From JAVVEZ01 sp032250895 (GTDB lineage: Bacteria; Pseudomonadota; Gammaproteobacteria; Pseudomonadales; Pseudohongiellaceae): a stretch of DNA of 64,000 nucleotides. The notes under the pieces are model-generated. The model saw only the letters and a program-made list of their open reading frames with translations, was not told the origin of the DNA and did not search any database. The stretch spans positions 18,122 through 82,121 of the forward strand of contig JAVVEZ010000004.1 of the NCBI GenBank assembly GCA_032250895.1, in the 5' to 3' direction. Within the stretch, counting starts at the first letter, position 1. Every line of letters begins with the position of its first letter. Positions 30,050 through 37,204 of this stretch are shown here, piece by piece. The position numbers and the translations under genes were made by a program.

Positions 30050-31381
30050 ATGCCAGACACAAATCGGACGTTTTCGAAAACGTCCATGACAGACAGCGTA
30101 TTGCCCCGGACTGAAGATATTCGCGTGTGTGTGGTCGGCATGGGCTATGTCGGCTTGCCGCTGGCCCTGGCTTTTTCTGAGCATTACCCGACAGTGGGTT
30201 ACGATATCAATACCCGGCGTATTGAAGAGCTGCAACGAGGTGAGGACCACACTCGCGAGGTTGAACCGGAGGAGCTGCGTGCGGCTCGCGAATTGACGTT
30301 CACGACCCGACAGGAGGATATTGGCATATCGAATGTGTACATTGTGACCGTGCCTACGCCGATTGATTTGAGCAAGCAGCCGGATCTCGGGCCCTTGCAA
30401 TCCTCCAGTCAGACCATCAGCCTTTATCTGAAAAAGGGAGACATGGTGATCTATGAATCCACGGTATATCCCGGGGTCACGGAGGATTTCTGCCTGCCTT
30501 TGCTGGAAGCCGGGTCAGGGCTCGAGGCCGGCGTGGATTTCGGGATCGGTTATAGCCCGGAACGCATCAACCCGGCGGACAAGGAACGGCGCCTGCCCGA
30601 CATCTGCAAAATCACTTCCGGACTGAACCCGGCCTGCGCCAGCTTTGTCGATGCCCTGTACCACAAAATCATTCGTGCGGGGACTTTTCCGGCGGCCTCC
30701 ATCCGTACCGCAGAAATGGCCAAGGTCATGGAAAATGCCCAGCGCGACATCAACATAGCCTTGATGAATGAGCTCGCCATCATGTGTGACCATATGAAAC
30801 TGCGCACCTATGAAGTGCTGGAAGCCGCCGCCACCAAGTGGAATTTTCTGCCCTTCAAGCCGGGTCTGGTCGGCGGTCACTGTATCGGGGTCGATCCCTA
30901 TTATCTGATTCACAAGTCCCAGCAGGTGGGCCATCATCCGGATTTGATCATCTCCGGGCGCCGCATCAACAACAGCATGGGAACCTATATCGCCCGCAAG
31001 GTGACGCGGCTGATGGCGCAGCGCGGGATCGGGACCCCTTCCATCAATGTGCTCATTCTGGGCTTGTCGTTCAAGGAAAACTGTCCCGATCTGCGTAACT
31101 CCAAAGTCGCGGATATTTATAATTACCTGCACAGCATGGTGGCCAGCATCGAGGTCTATGACCCGCTGGTGGAATCCGACGCCGCCGTGCAGGAACTGGG
31201 TGTGCCTGTCATCAGCGGGGAACCCAGGCCCGGTCATTACAGCTGTGTGATCGTCGCCGTCCCCCACGCTGAATTCATTCAGCGGGGTGCCGCCTGGGTA
31301 CGTTCATTGTGTACCCCTGACGCGGTCGTCTACGATATCAAATCGGCGCTGGTGCCCGATCTGGTCGATGCCACATTATAG
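30050..31381 (+). CDS. Nucleotide-sugar (UDP-HexNAc type) 6-dehydrogenase
   Basis: NAD-dependent UDP-glucose/GDP-mannose dehydrogenase family; closest in motif style to TviB/WbpO-type UDP-N-acetylhexosamine dehydrogenases that make uronic acids for surface polysaccharides. Rossmann motif CVVGMGYVGLPLALAF at about 27-42, ESTVYPGVTED mid-protein, and the catalytic Cys at about 278 in GGHCIGVDPYYL. 443 residues. ATG at 30050 is preceded by AGGATAAG; an alternative ATG at 30086 lies directly after a 20-bp palindrome and has no ribosome site. The gene stands without the usual polysaccharide cluster. Family is sure, the exact sugar is not. Confidence 0.85.
   Translation: MPDTNRTFSKTSMTDSVLPRTEDIRVCVVGMGYVGLPLALAFSEHYPTVGYDINTRRIEELQRGEDHTREVEPEELRAARELTFTTRQEDIGISNVYIVTVPTPIDLSKQPDLGPLQSSSQTISLYLKKGDMVIYESTVYPGVTEDFCLPLLEAGSGLEAGVDFGIGYSPERINPADKERRLPDICKITSGLNPACASFVDALYHKIIRAGTFPAASIRTAEMAKVMENAQRDINIALMNELAIMCDHMKLRTYEVLEAAATKWNFLPFKPGLVGGHCIGVDPYYLIHKSQQVGHHPDLIISGRRINNSMGTYIARKVTRLMAQRGIGTPSINVLILGLSFKENCPDLRNSKVADIYNYLHSMVASIEVYDPLVESDAAVQELGVPVISGEPRPGHYSCVIVAVPHAEFIQRGAAWVRSLCTPDAVVYDIKSALVPDLVDATL
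30066..30085. repeat. Perfect 20-bp palindrome at the start of the dehydrogenase gene
   Basis: GGACGTTTTCGAAAACGTCC is fully self-complementary and begins 16 nt after the ATG at 30050. It could form a stable mRNA hairpin near the initiation region or be a dimer-binding site. If translation instead starts at 30086 the palindrome would lie in the leader. Confidence 0.6.
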
Positions 31382-31396
31382 CTTGGCAGGGATATC

Positions 31397-32845
31397 ATGT
31401 TGAATACACGTCCAAACCCAGACAAGGTCGAACCGGCTCTGACGCCCGCAGAAGCCTATGCACAGTGGCTGGTCAATACCGGATCGGACTGGAGTGAAGG
31501 CGCGCTGGAAAGCGCTCACCGCGAACTTATCGATACCGTGGCGGTAATGCTGCCCGGCGCCCGTGAGCCTGCCTCACGCATTGCATTGCAAAGCCTGCTG
31601 GCCTGGTGTGGCAGTGATGCACCGGCCCAGGCCAATGTGGTGGGCCGCGAAGGATCCCTGCCGACGCCCTGGGCCGCCCTGGTCAATGGCACGGCCAGTC
31701 ATGCGCTGGACTTCGATGATAACTTTGACCCTCCCAAGGCCCATGCCTCCACCGTTTTGTATCCGGCCATCCTCGCTGTGGCCGACACCGAGCATTTGTC
31801 CGGCCAGGCCGTGCTGGATGCCTATATCGTCGGCTTGCAGATCATGGGGCGGGTGGGGCAGGGCGTGAACCCCACACACCGGAATCGGGGTTGGCACGCC
31901 ACGGCGACGGTGGGCGTCTTCGGTGCGGCGGCGGCGGCGGCCAGGCTGCTGCAATTGACGGTTGCACAAAGTGCTCATGCGCTGTCACTGGCCAGCAGCC
32001 TGTCCGCCGGCTTCATGTCACAGTTTGGCACCATGGCCAAGCCCCTGCATGCCGGTCTGGCCGCCAAGGGTGGCATCATGGCCGCCTATTTTGCTCGGCA
32101 GGGTATGGAAGCCGGCCGTCATACCCTGGACGGTCCCCATGGCATGAATACCCTGATGGTGGGGCCGGACCGGGAGGAACTCAAACAGGGGCTGAGCGGT
32201 GCCGAACACGGCCAGACCCTGAGTTTTGTGACTGAAAATGTGGGCGAGCCGCTGTTGATTACCCGCTATGGTTTCCGGGTGAAACGCTTTCCCAATTGTG
32301 GCAGCGCACACCGTGCCATGGATTTGTTGCTGGACCTGATGGCAGCGCACGAGCTCGGTGCCGATGACATCCGCGAGATCGAGGTGCATGCCCCTGCCGT
32401 ACACCTGAACAACCTGTTTTACCCGGCGCCGGAGACGGGTCTGCAAGCCAAGTTTTCCATGGAGTATGCGCTGGCCTGTCTGTTGCAGCACGGACGTTGT
32501 GGCTTGCAGGACTTTACGGATGCCGCCGTTGGTGATGCGCTGGTGCGGCGACATTTCCCGAAAATTCGCCGCTTTCCAGTGGCCAGACTGGAGAGCGAAT
32601 GCCCGACCCGGCTGGTGCTTCATACCTTTTCGGGAGAGCACCACGAGGCGCTTGCGCAGATGCCGAAAGGCAGCATCGCGGCACCATTCAGCAATGCCCA
32701 ATACTGGCAAAAATACCAGGAATGTGTGACGGACCTGCTGTCGGCATCACAAAGCGATGCCCTGGCCGCGGCCCTGCAAGCCTTTCCAACGCTGAGCGCC
32801 AGCACTGACATGACCCGTTTGTTCGCCCTGACTTTTCAAGGATAA
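31397..32845 (+). CDS. MmgE/PrpD family protein
   Basis: 482 residues of the MmgE/PrpD fold, whose characterised members include 2-methylcitrate dehydratase and cis-aconitate decarboxylase. Family features: NGTASHALDFDDNFDPPKAHAS near 95-115 (the conserved D-D-x-H-like acid/His region), HATATVGVFGAAAAAARLL, and the late KRFPNCGSAHRAMDLLL. There is no methylcitrate synthase or prp gene nearby, so a role in propionate breakdown is not supported. It starts 15 nt after the nucleotide-sugar dehydrogenase and ends 5 nt before the nucleotidyltransferase, so the three are probably cotranscribed. Substrate unknown. Confidence 0.82.
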   Translation: MLNTRPNPDKVEPALTPAEAYAQWLVNTGSDWSEGALESAHRELIDTVAVMLPGAREPASRIALQSLLAWCGSDAPAQANVVGREGSLPTPWAALVNGTASHALDFDDNFDPPKAHASTVLYPAILAVADTEHLSGQAVLDAYIVGLQIMGRVGQGVNPTHRNRGWHATATVGVFGAAAAAARLLQLTVAQSAHALSLASSLSAGFMSQFGTMAKPLHAGLAAKGGIMAAYFARQGMEAGRHTLDGPHGMNTLMVGPDREELKQGLSGAEHGQTLSFVTENVGEPLLITRYGFRVKRFPNCGSAHRAMDLLLDLMAAHELGADDIREIEVHAPAVHLNNLFYPAPETGLQAKFSMEYALACLLQHGRCGLQDFTDAAVGDALVRRHFPKIRRFPVARLESECPTRLVLHTFSGEHHEALAQMPKGSIAAPFSNAQYWQKYQECVTDLLSASQSDALAAALQAFPTLSASTDMTRLFALTFQG

Positions 32846-32850
32846 ATCCC

Positions 32851-33684
32851 ATGCCTGATTCACTGTCGACCCCTTCCGCCGCCGTTTCCAGCGCTCTGAT
32901 CATGGCTGCCCGCCGTCCGGGGAAAATTGATCCCCTGGCCGCAGCGGCCGGTGTCTCTCATAAATGCATGATTCCGATCAATGGCCGGGTGATGCTGGAA
33001 CGCGTCGTGCAGGTGTTGGTGGACACCGGCTGTTTCAGGCATATCTATATCAGCATTGACGATGCCAGTGTGCTGAACACCAACGAGGCCCTGAAAAACT
33101 GGATTCAGCAGGGTCTGGTCAGTACCTGTCCGGCCGAAGGCAATCTGGCGGACAGCATCCTGGCAGCAAGCAAATTGATTCTCCCGGAGCACTGGCCCCT
33201 GATGTTGACCACCGGTGACAATGCCCTGCACAACACTGCGATCATTCTTGATTTTGTTGCCGGCATGGCGAAAGAGAACTGCGACCTGACGCTGGGCATT
33301 ACCCATGAGGATGATGTCAAACCCACCATTCCGAATCCCGGGCTGGCCTATCATCGCCTGAAGGACGGAGGCTTTTCTTCCTGCAATCTCTATGGTCTGT
33401 CCAGCCCCAAAGCCTTGAAGGTGGTGGAAGTGTTTCGCAGTGGCGGCCAGTTTGGCAAGAAGCCCTGGCGGATTCTGAAATCCTTCGGCATCATGACCTT
33501 CATTCTTTACAAGCTGCGTGCCATCACCGGTGATGCCATGACCCGCCGCATCGGCAAAAAATTCAGGCTAAAGGCCGCAGCGGTCAACCTGCCCTATGAT
33601 TTCGGACCCATCGACGTGGACAATCCCTTTTCCTTCCGGCTGTCGGAAGACATTCTGATCAAACGGGAGTCTTCCACGTCCTGA
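32851..33684 (+). CDS. Nucleotidyltransferase-fold (MobA/GlmU-like) protein
   Basis: 277 residues. The N terminus SSALIMAARRPGKIDPLAAAAGVSHKCMIPINGRVMLERVV is a variant of the LAGGxGxR...K signature of nucleoside-triphosphate transferases, with the conserved Lys in SHKCM; LMLTTGDNALHN supplies the metal-binding acidic residue (D in TGDNAL). It would activate a sugar or alcohol with an NTP. The glycine-rich loop is changed (AARRPG), so activity needs testing. Last gene of the 28.8-33.7 kb operon; the downstream VOC gene is on the other strand. Confidence 0.75.
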   Translation: MPDSLSTPSAAVSSALIMAARRPGKIDPLAAAAGVSHKCMIPINGRVMLERVVQVLVDTGCFRHIYISIDDASVLNTNEALKNWIQQGLVSTCPAEGNLADSILAASKLILPEHWPLMLTTGDNALHNTAIILDFVAGMAKENCDLTLGITHEDDVKPTIPNPGLAYHRLKDGGFSSCNLYGLSSPKALKVVEVFRSGGQFGKKPWRILKSFGIMTFILYKLRAITGDAMTRRIGKKFRLKAAAVNLPYDFGPIDVDNPFSFRLSEDILIKRESSTS

Positions 33685-33707
33685 GTAGCTGGCTACTCAT
33701 ATAAGCG

Positions 33708-34262
33708 TCATACAAGCGGAACCTGCCGGTGGTAAGCCTCATTATTGGGATGATGATCGCCGGCCAGCCAGCGCTCCAGTTCACTGTGGGCCTTGGGCAG
33801 CACCTCGGCATTGATTTTTTCCACCTCGGGGTGATCGACACAGAATTCGACCAGCAGGCCGTCGGGGTCGAACACATACAGCGAATTGCAGTAACCGTGT
33901 TCCAGGATGTAGTACTTGTTTTTGTCGTACTGGATATCGAGCAATCTCTGCTTGAGTGCTTCCTGCCAGCTTTTGTCGACCTTCAGCGCAATATGGCGAA
34001 AGCCGGAGGGCGGCAGTTCCGGGCCGAATTCCTGCTGATCATCCTCGTCGGCGAACTGGAAAAAGGCCAGCGCACTCTCATCATTCAAAGAGAAGAAGCA
34101 GTGGCAATAGACCCGCTCCTTGCCAAAGAGCATGGTCTTCTCGCACCAGGTTGCCACCAGTGGCATGCCAACCACATCTTCATAGAACCAGCGCGTTTTG
34201 GCGAGGTCCCGGGTGACATAGGCATTGTGATGAAGTCTGTGTGGTGGAATCTTGTCGTTCAT
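33708..34262 (-). CDS. VOC (glyoxalase/extradiol dioxygenase fold) protein
   Basis: 184 residues with two beta-alpha-beta-beta-beta units. Candidate metal ligands: the His of LHHNAYVTRD, the His of GFRHIALKV and the Glu of DGLLVEFCVD; YVFDPDGLLVEF is the usual closing strand of the fold. Members include glyoxalases, dioxygenases and resistance proteins; the sequence alone does not choose. A palindrome TTTCG-N5-CGAAA lies in its promoter (see 34300-34326) and the same palindrome stands upstream of both TonB receptors, which suggests a shared substrate-responsive regulator. Confidence 0.8.
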   Translation of the reverse strand: MNDKIPPHRLHHNAYVTRDLAKTRWFYEDVVGMPLVATWCEKTMLFGKERVYCHCFFSLNDESALAFFQFADEDDQQEFGPELPPSGFRHIALKVDKSWQEALKQRLLDIQYDKNKYYILEHGYCNSLYVFDPDGLLVEFCVDHPEVEKINAEVLPKAHSELERWLAGDHHPNNEAYHRQVPLV

Positions 34263-34299
34263 AGGAAAACCCCCGTAAGTTATCGCTTCCGCCTTGGAG

Positions 34300-34326
34300 A
34301 CTATATTTTTCGTTAGGCGAAATCAA
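34300..34326 (-). promoter_or_regulatory. VOC gene promoter with internal TTTCG-N5-CGAAA operator
   Basis: On the minus strand TTGATT (34326-34321) and TATAGT (34305-34300) are 15 bp apart. The 15-bp palindrome TTTCG-TTAGG-CGAAA at 34308-34322 fills the spacer. A protein bound here would block RNA polymerase, so repression is the simplest reading. Confidence 0.5.
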
Positions 34327-34473
34327 GAGCTGATCGCGGGCTGTTTACGGGAATGTTGTCCCTTGTCAATCTTTACAGGTTTTTAGGTCTATAATTGAGC
34401 GGGTCCGCGCAGTGATATCCAAAGAGTTCCAAGCCATGGCTTTGTTCGAGTGAATCACAAGGGGGGTAATGGA

Positions 34474-35100
34474 ATGCGCGAAGGTCGTTTGGCTCGTGGA
34501 AAAATTAGCTTGCGGGTGCTTTTGTTCTGCCTGAGTCCATGCCTGGGTGTGCCAGCCTGGGCGCAAGAGGCCCCAGTGCTCGGGACAGAGAATGCCATGC
34601 CGGCTTCGCCGGCAGTAGCGACAAATGAAAGCACGCAGAACACGGGAAAAGAGCGGCTGCCCGAAGAAATCACGGTGATCGGGGAGATCCCCGTGGACGT
34701 CCTGCGCGACATGGTTTCCGCGGCGGAAGACCACATGTATGCCGTATTCAATGAACTCAATGATGACGAGGGCAATTTCTACGACATTCACTGCCGGATG
34801 GAAGCCAGCACGGGCGCGCTCATCCGGCAGAAAATCTGCCGCCCCGCTTACCAGGATGAAGCGGATTATCAGGAGACTCAGGGAATTTTTGGGGGTCAAC
34901 CTTACATCAACAGTGTCTCCATGAAGGCTTTTTACACCCGCCGCCTGCGGGAAAAATTCGGCAGGCTGATGCAGGAAAGTCCGGAATTCAACAAGGCCAT
35001 CAGGGAATTCGTGGCGCTGAACCAGGCGCTGGACGAACGGCAATCGACCCGCCTCGGCGGCAGGAAGGATGAACTCCGCTCCCAGCCCGGCATGGATTGA
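34474..35100 (+). CDS. Exported protein of unknown function with a TonB-box-like motif
   Basis: 208 residues. Start chosen at ATG 34474 because AAGGGGGG ends 7-8 nt upstream; the frame is open from a GTG at 34450. A signal peptide (VLLFCLSPCLGVPAWAQEA) is followed by a low-complexity stretch and LPEEITVIGEIPVDVLRDMV, which resembles the EEI-x-VTG TonB box found in both receptors in this window. The rest (FNELNDDEGNFYDIHCRMEA ... KICRPAY) contains two cysteines that could pair. I know similar uncharacterised exported proteins in marine gammaproteobacteria but no function. A perfect TATAAT is present at 34390-34395. It converges on the VCBS gene with 19 nt between stops. Confidence 0.72.
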   Translation: MREGRLARGKISLRVLLFCLSPCLGVPAWAQEAPVLGTENAMPASPAVATNESTQNTGKERLPEEITVIGEIPVDVLRDMVSAAEDHMYAVFNELNDDEGNFYDIHCRMEASTGALIRQKICRPAYQDEADYQETQGIFGGQPYINSVSMKAFYTRRLREKFGRLMQESPEFNKAIREFVALNQALDERQSTRLGGRKDELRSQPGMD

Positions 35101-35119
35101 TGGTAAGGAACTGGACCGC

Positions 35120-37060
35120 TCACCATTCGATCAACAGCCGTTGATCCGCGCTGACATCCGTCAGGCGGCGTTCATGACCGGAGGGCCAGACCACCCGAAC
35201 ACTGTCCACCTGTGTGGCATTACCGAGCCCGAAGTAGGCGGTAACCGGGTTCTGCGAAAGATAGTTGTTGCCGGCCCTGAGTTCACGCATCTGCGTCGAA
35301 CCCTTGCTGGTGACGTAGACCCGGGTCCCTATGGCCTGGGCATTGTCATCCTCGCCGGCCACTTCCACATGCAGCCAATGCGCCTTGAGCCCCCGGTTCT
35401 CGAACAGGCGCGGCATCCCGACGTTGTTGGCGACGAAGAGGTCGATATCGCCGTCCCTGTCGTAATCGAAGCAGACGATACCCCGCCCCTGGCCCGTATC
35501 GCGCAGACCCAGCTGCGCCGCCTGCTCGATGAAGGCGCCGTTCTTATCATTGACGAAAAGCCTGGAGGCATCGGCCTCGTAGCGGGCATAGAAGGGTGTG
35601 GTAATACCGTAAAAACCGTTGACCTGAAACAGGTCGAGAAAACCGTCATTGTTGAAGTCCGCGAAGCAGGCGCCCCAGCCCCAGCCACCGGCCCCGGTTC
35701 CGGAGAAAGCGGTGACATCCAGAAAAGCGCCCTTGCCCTGGTTGCGGTACAGACGGTTGCCGTCGAAGACCTCGAACTGCCCCGAATCGTCATGGATGCC
35801 GGTGATGAACCAGTCGAGGTCGCCGTCGTTGTCGTAATCCCCGACCGCCGCACCCATGCCGAAGCCGGAGATTTCCTTTCCGGTGACCTTGTCGAAGCCG
35901 CCGGCCCTATTGTTGATGAAGACCTGGCTGGTACCGAAATCGGCGGCCACCAACAGGTCCAGCCAGCCGTCGTTGTCGATGTCGGCGAAATTGGCGGTGA
36001 AATCGTTCATGGCTGCCGTCAGCCCGGATGCTTCCGTGACATCGGTGAAGCTGCCATCCGCTGCCTGCCGGAACAGCAGATGCCGGTGATCGGCGGTCCA
36101 GTTGGTGATCAGGAAATCCAGGTCGCCATCCTTGTCGTAATCGGCGAAGCTCGCCCCCATGCTGTTGCTGATCCCGGGCATGCCGGTGGCGACGCTGGCA
36201 TCGGAAAACGTGCCGTCTGCTTCATTATGGAACAGTACCGGCCCGTCCGAAGAATTCACGGCCCCCACCAGCAGGTCCAGCCAGCCGTCCCCGTCGACAT
36301 CGGCGAAGCTGGCGCCTGAGCTCTGTGCCGTGGCGGACAGCGAGGCATCCGGCACAAAGGCCACCCCGGCGTCACGGGCGACATTCACGAAAGTGCCATC
36401 GCCCAGATTCCGGTACAGCAGATTGTCCGCGCCCAGCCGGGTCAGATACAGGTCTGTCCAGCCATCATTATCGTAATCGCCGGCGGCCACTCCCCCCATG
36501 AACCAGATGATTTCCTGTCGCGCCTGCGCGAGTGGGAGCACGCTCGGTGCATGCCTGAAACCGGCCATCTGGCTCACCTCAACGAACTCCCAGAAATTGT
36601 TGATGACATTCAGACTCGCCCGGGATTGGGCGCGGGTCACCCCGTTGACCGTGACATCGAAATAGATGCTGTAGGCGCCCGTGCCCAGCGCGGGAAAACT
36701 GGCCAATTTGAAATTTTTCAGGGAGATGGCCCGGGCCCGGGCCGACACCTGCGGTATATCGGAGGGCTGAAAACCGCCCGGATGCAGGTAGGCGTAACGG
36801 GTGTCCCCTTTCTCCACCCATAACCGGTATTCCGCGGGTTCACCCTGGTCTGCGCCAGGATCAAAATCCAATGTGAGCGTCACGTTCTCGCCGGTGGCAA
36901 TTTCCAGATCGGCGCTGCCATTCAGCTTCACCGCTGCGGTGGCCGGGACAGCGCTCGCGGCCAGAGCGCCGGGCTCGAAGTGGAGGTCCAGCGCAAGGGC
37001 CATGAGCACGCCAAGGGTCAGGCTGTAAAGAAGAGCTGACTGGCTGTCACGCTGTTGCAT
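35120..37060 (-). CDS. Exported FG-GAP/VCBS-repeat protein with ASPIC/UnbV domain (CRTAC1 type)
   Basis: 646 residues. A hydrophobic N terminus (signal peptide or anchor) is followed by a beta-rich domain to about 170, then at least seven FG-GAP/VCBS units, each with a calcium-loop-like D-x-D-x-DG motif (DYDNDGWTDLYL, DVDGDGWLDLLV, DYDKDGDLDFLI, DIDNDGWLDLLV, DYDNDGDLDWFI, DFNNDGFLDLFQ, DYDRDGDIDLFV). These build a beta-propeller. The C-terminal 90 residues (WLHVEVAGEDDNAQAIGTRVYV ... VVWPSGHERRL) are the ASPIC/UnbV domain. ATG with AGGAA 8 nt upstream. It lies 144 nt downstream of the TonB receptor on the same strand, separated by stem-loops. Likely periplasmic or surface; ligand unknown. 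Confidence 0.86.
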   Translation of the reverse strand: MQQRDSQSALLYSLTLGVLMALALDLHFEPGALAASAVPATAAVKLNGSADLEIATGENVTLTLDFDPGADQGEPAEYRLWVEKGDTRYAYLHPGGFQPSDIPQVSARARAISLKNFKLASFPALGTGAYSIYFDVTVNGVTRAQSRASLNVINNFWEFVEVSQMAGFRHAPSVLPLAQARQEIIWFMGGVAAGDYDNDGWTDLYLTRLGADNLLYRNLGDGTFVNVARDAGVAFVPDASLSATAQSSGASFADVDGDGWLDLLVGAVNSSDGPVLFHNEADGTFSDASVATGMPGISNSMGASFADYDKDGDLDFLITNWTADHRHLLFRQAADGSFTDVTEASGLTAAMNDFTANFADIDNDGWLDLLVAADFGTSQVFINNRAGGFDKVTGKEISGFGMGAAVGDYDNDGDLDWFITGIHDDSGQFEVFDGNRLYRNQGKGAFLDVTAFSGTGAGGWGWGACFADFNNDGFLDLFQVNGFYGITTPFYARYEADASRLFVNDKNGAFIEQAAQLGLRDTGQGRGIVCFDYDRDGDIDLFVANNVGMPRLFENRGLKAHWLHVEVAGEDDNAQAIGTRVYVTSKGSTQMRELRAGNNYLSQNPVTAYFGLGNATQVDSVRVVWPSGHERRLTDVSADQRLLIEW

Positions 37061-37074
37061 GATTCTTGTTCCTG

Positions 37075-37137
37075 ACAGTTTGTTGAAAAAGTCCGTCCAT
37101 GGACTTTTTCGAACCGGCTGTTTCGCAACAGTCTGCT
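37075..37137. repeat. Dispersed ~63-bp stem-loop repeat, copy A
   Basis: Begins ACAGTTTGTTGAAAAAGTCC and contains GAAAAAGTCC / GGACTTTTTC (37085-37094 and 37101-37110) as a 10-bp stem. An inverted copy lies at 55621-55682 after lpxK. It falls between the TonB receptor end and the VCBS gene and could act as a terminator or processing site. A second stem, CCCCAGGCC / GGCCTGGGG at 37147-37176, lies between it and the receptor stop. Confidence 0.7.
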
Positions 37138-37204
37138 GAAGGTGATCCCCAGGCCAGGCCTTCTCCCGGCCTGGGGCTTTGCGGCAACACTTTACGGCAA
37201 CACC

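Noticed and set aside
37147..37176. GC-rich stem-loop as a strong terminator of TonB receptor 1
   Set aside because: The 9-bp stem is real, but it has a 12-nt loop and no T run on the minus strand, so I do not call it a terminator.
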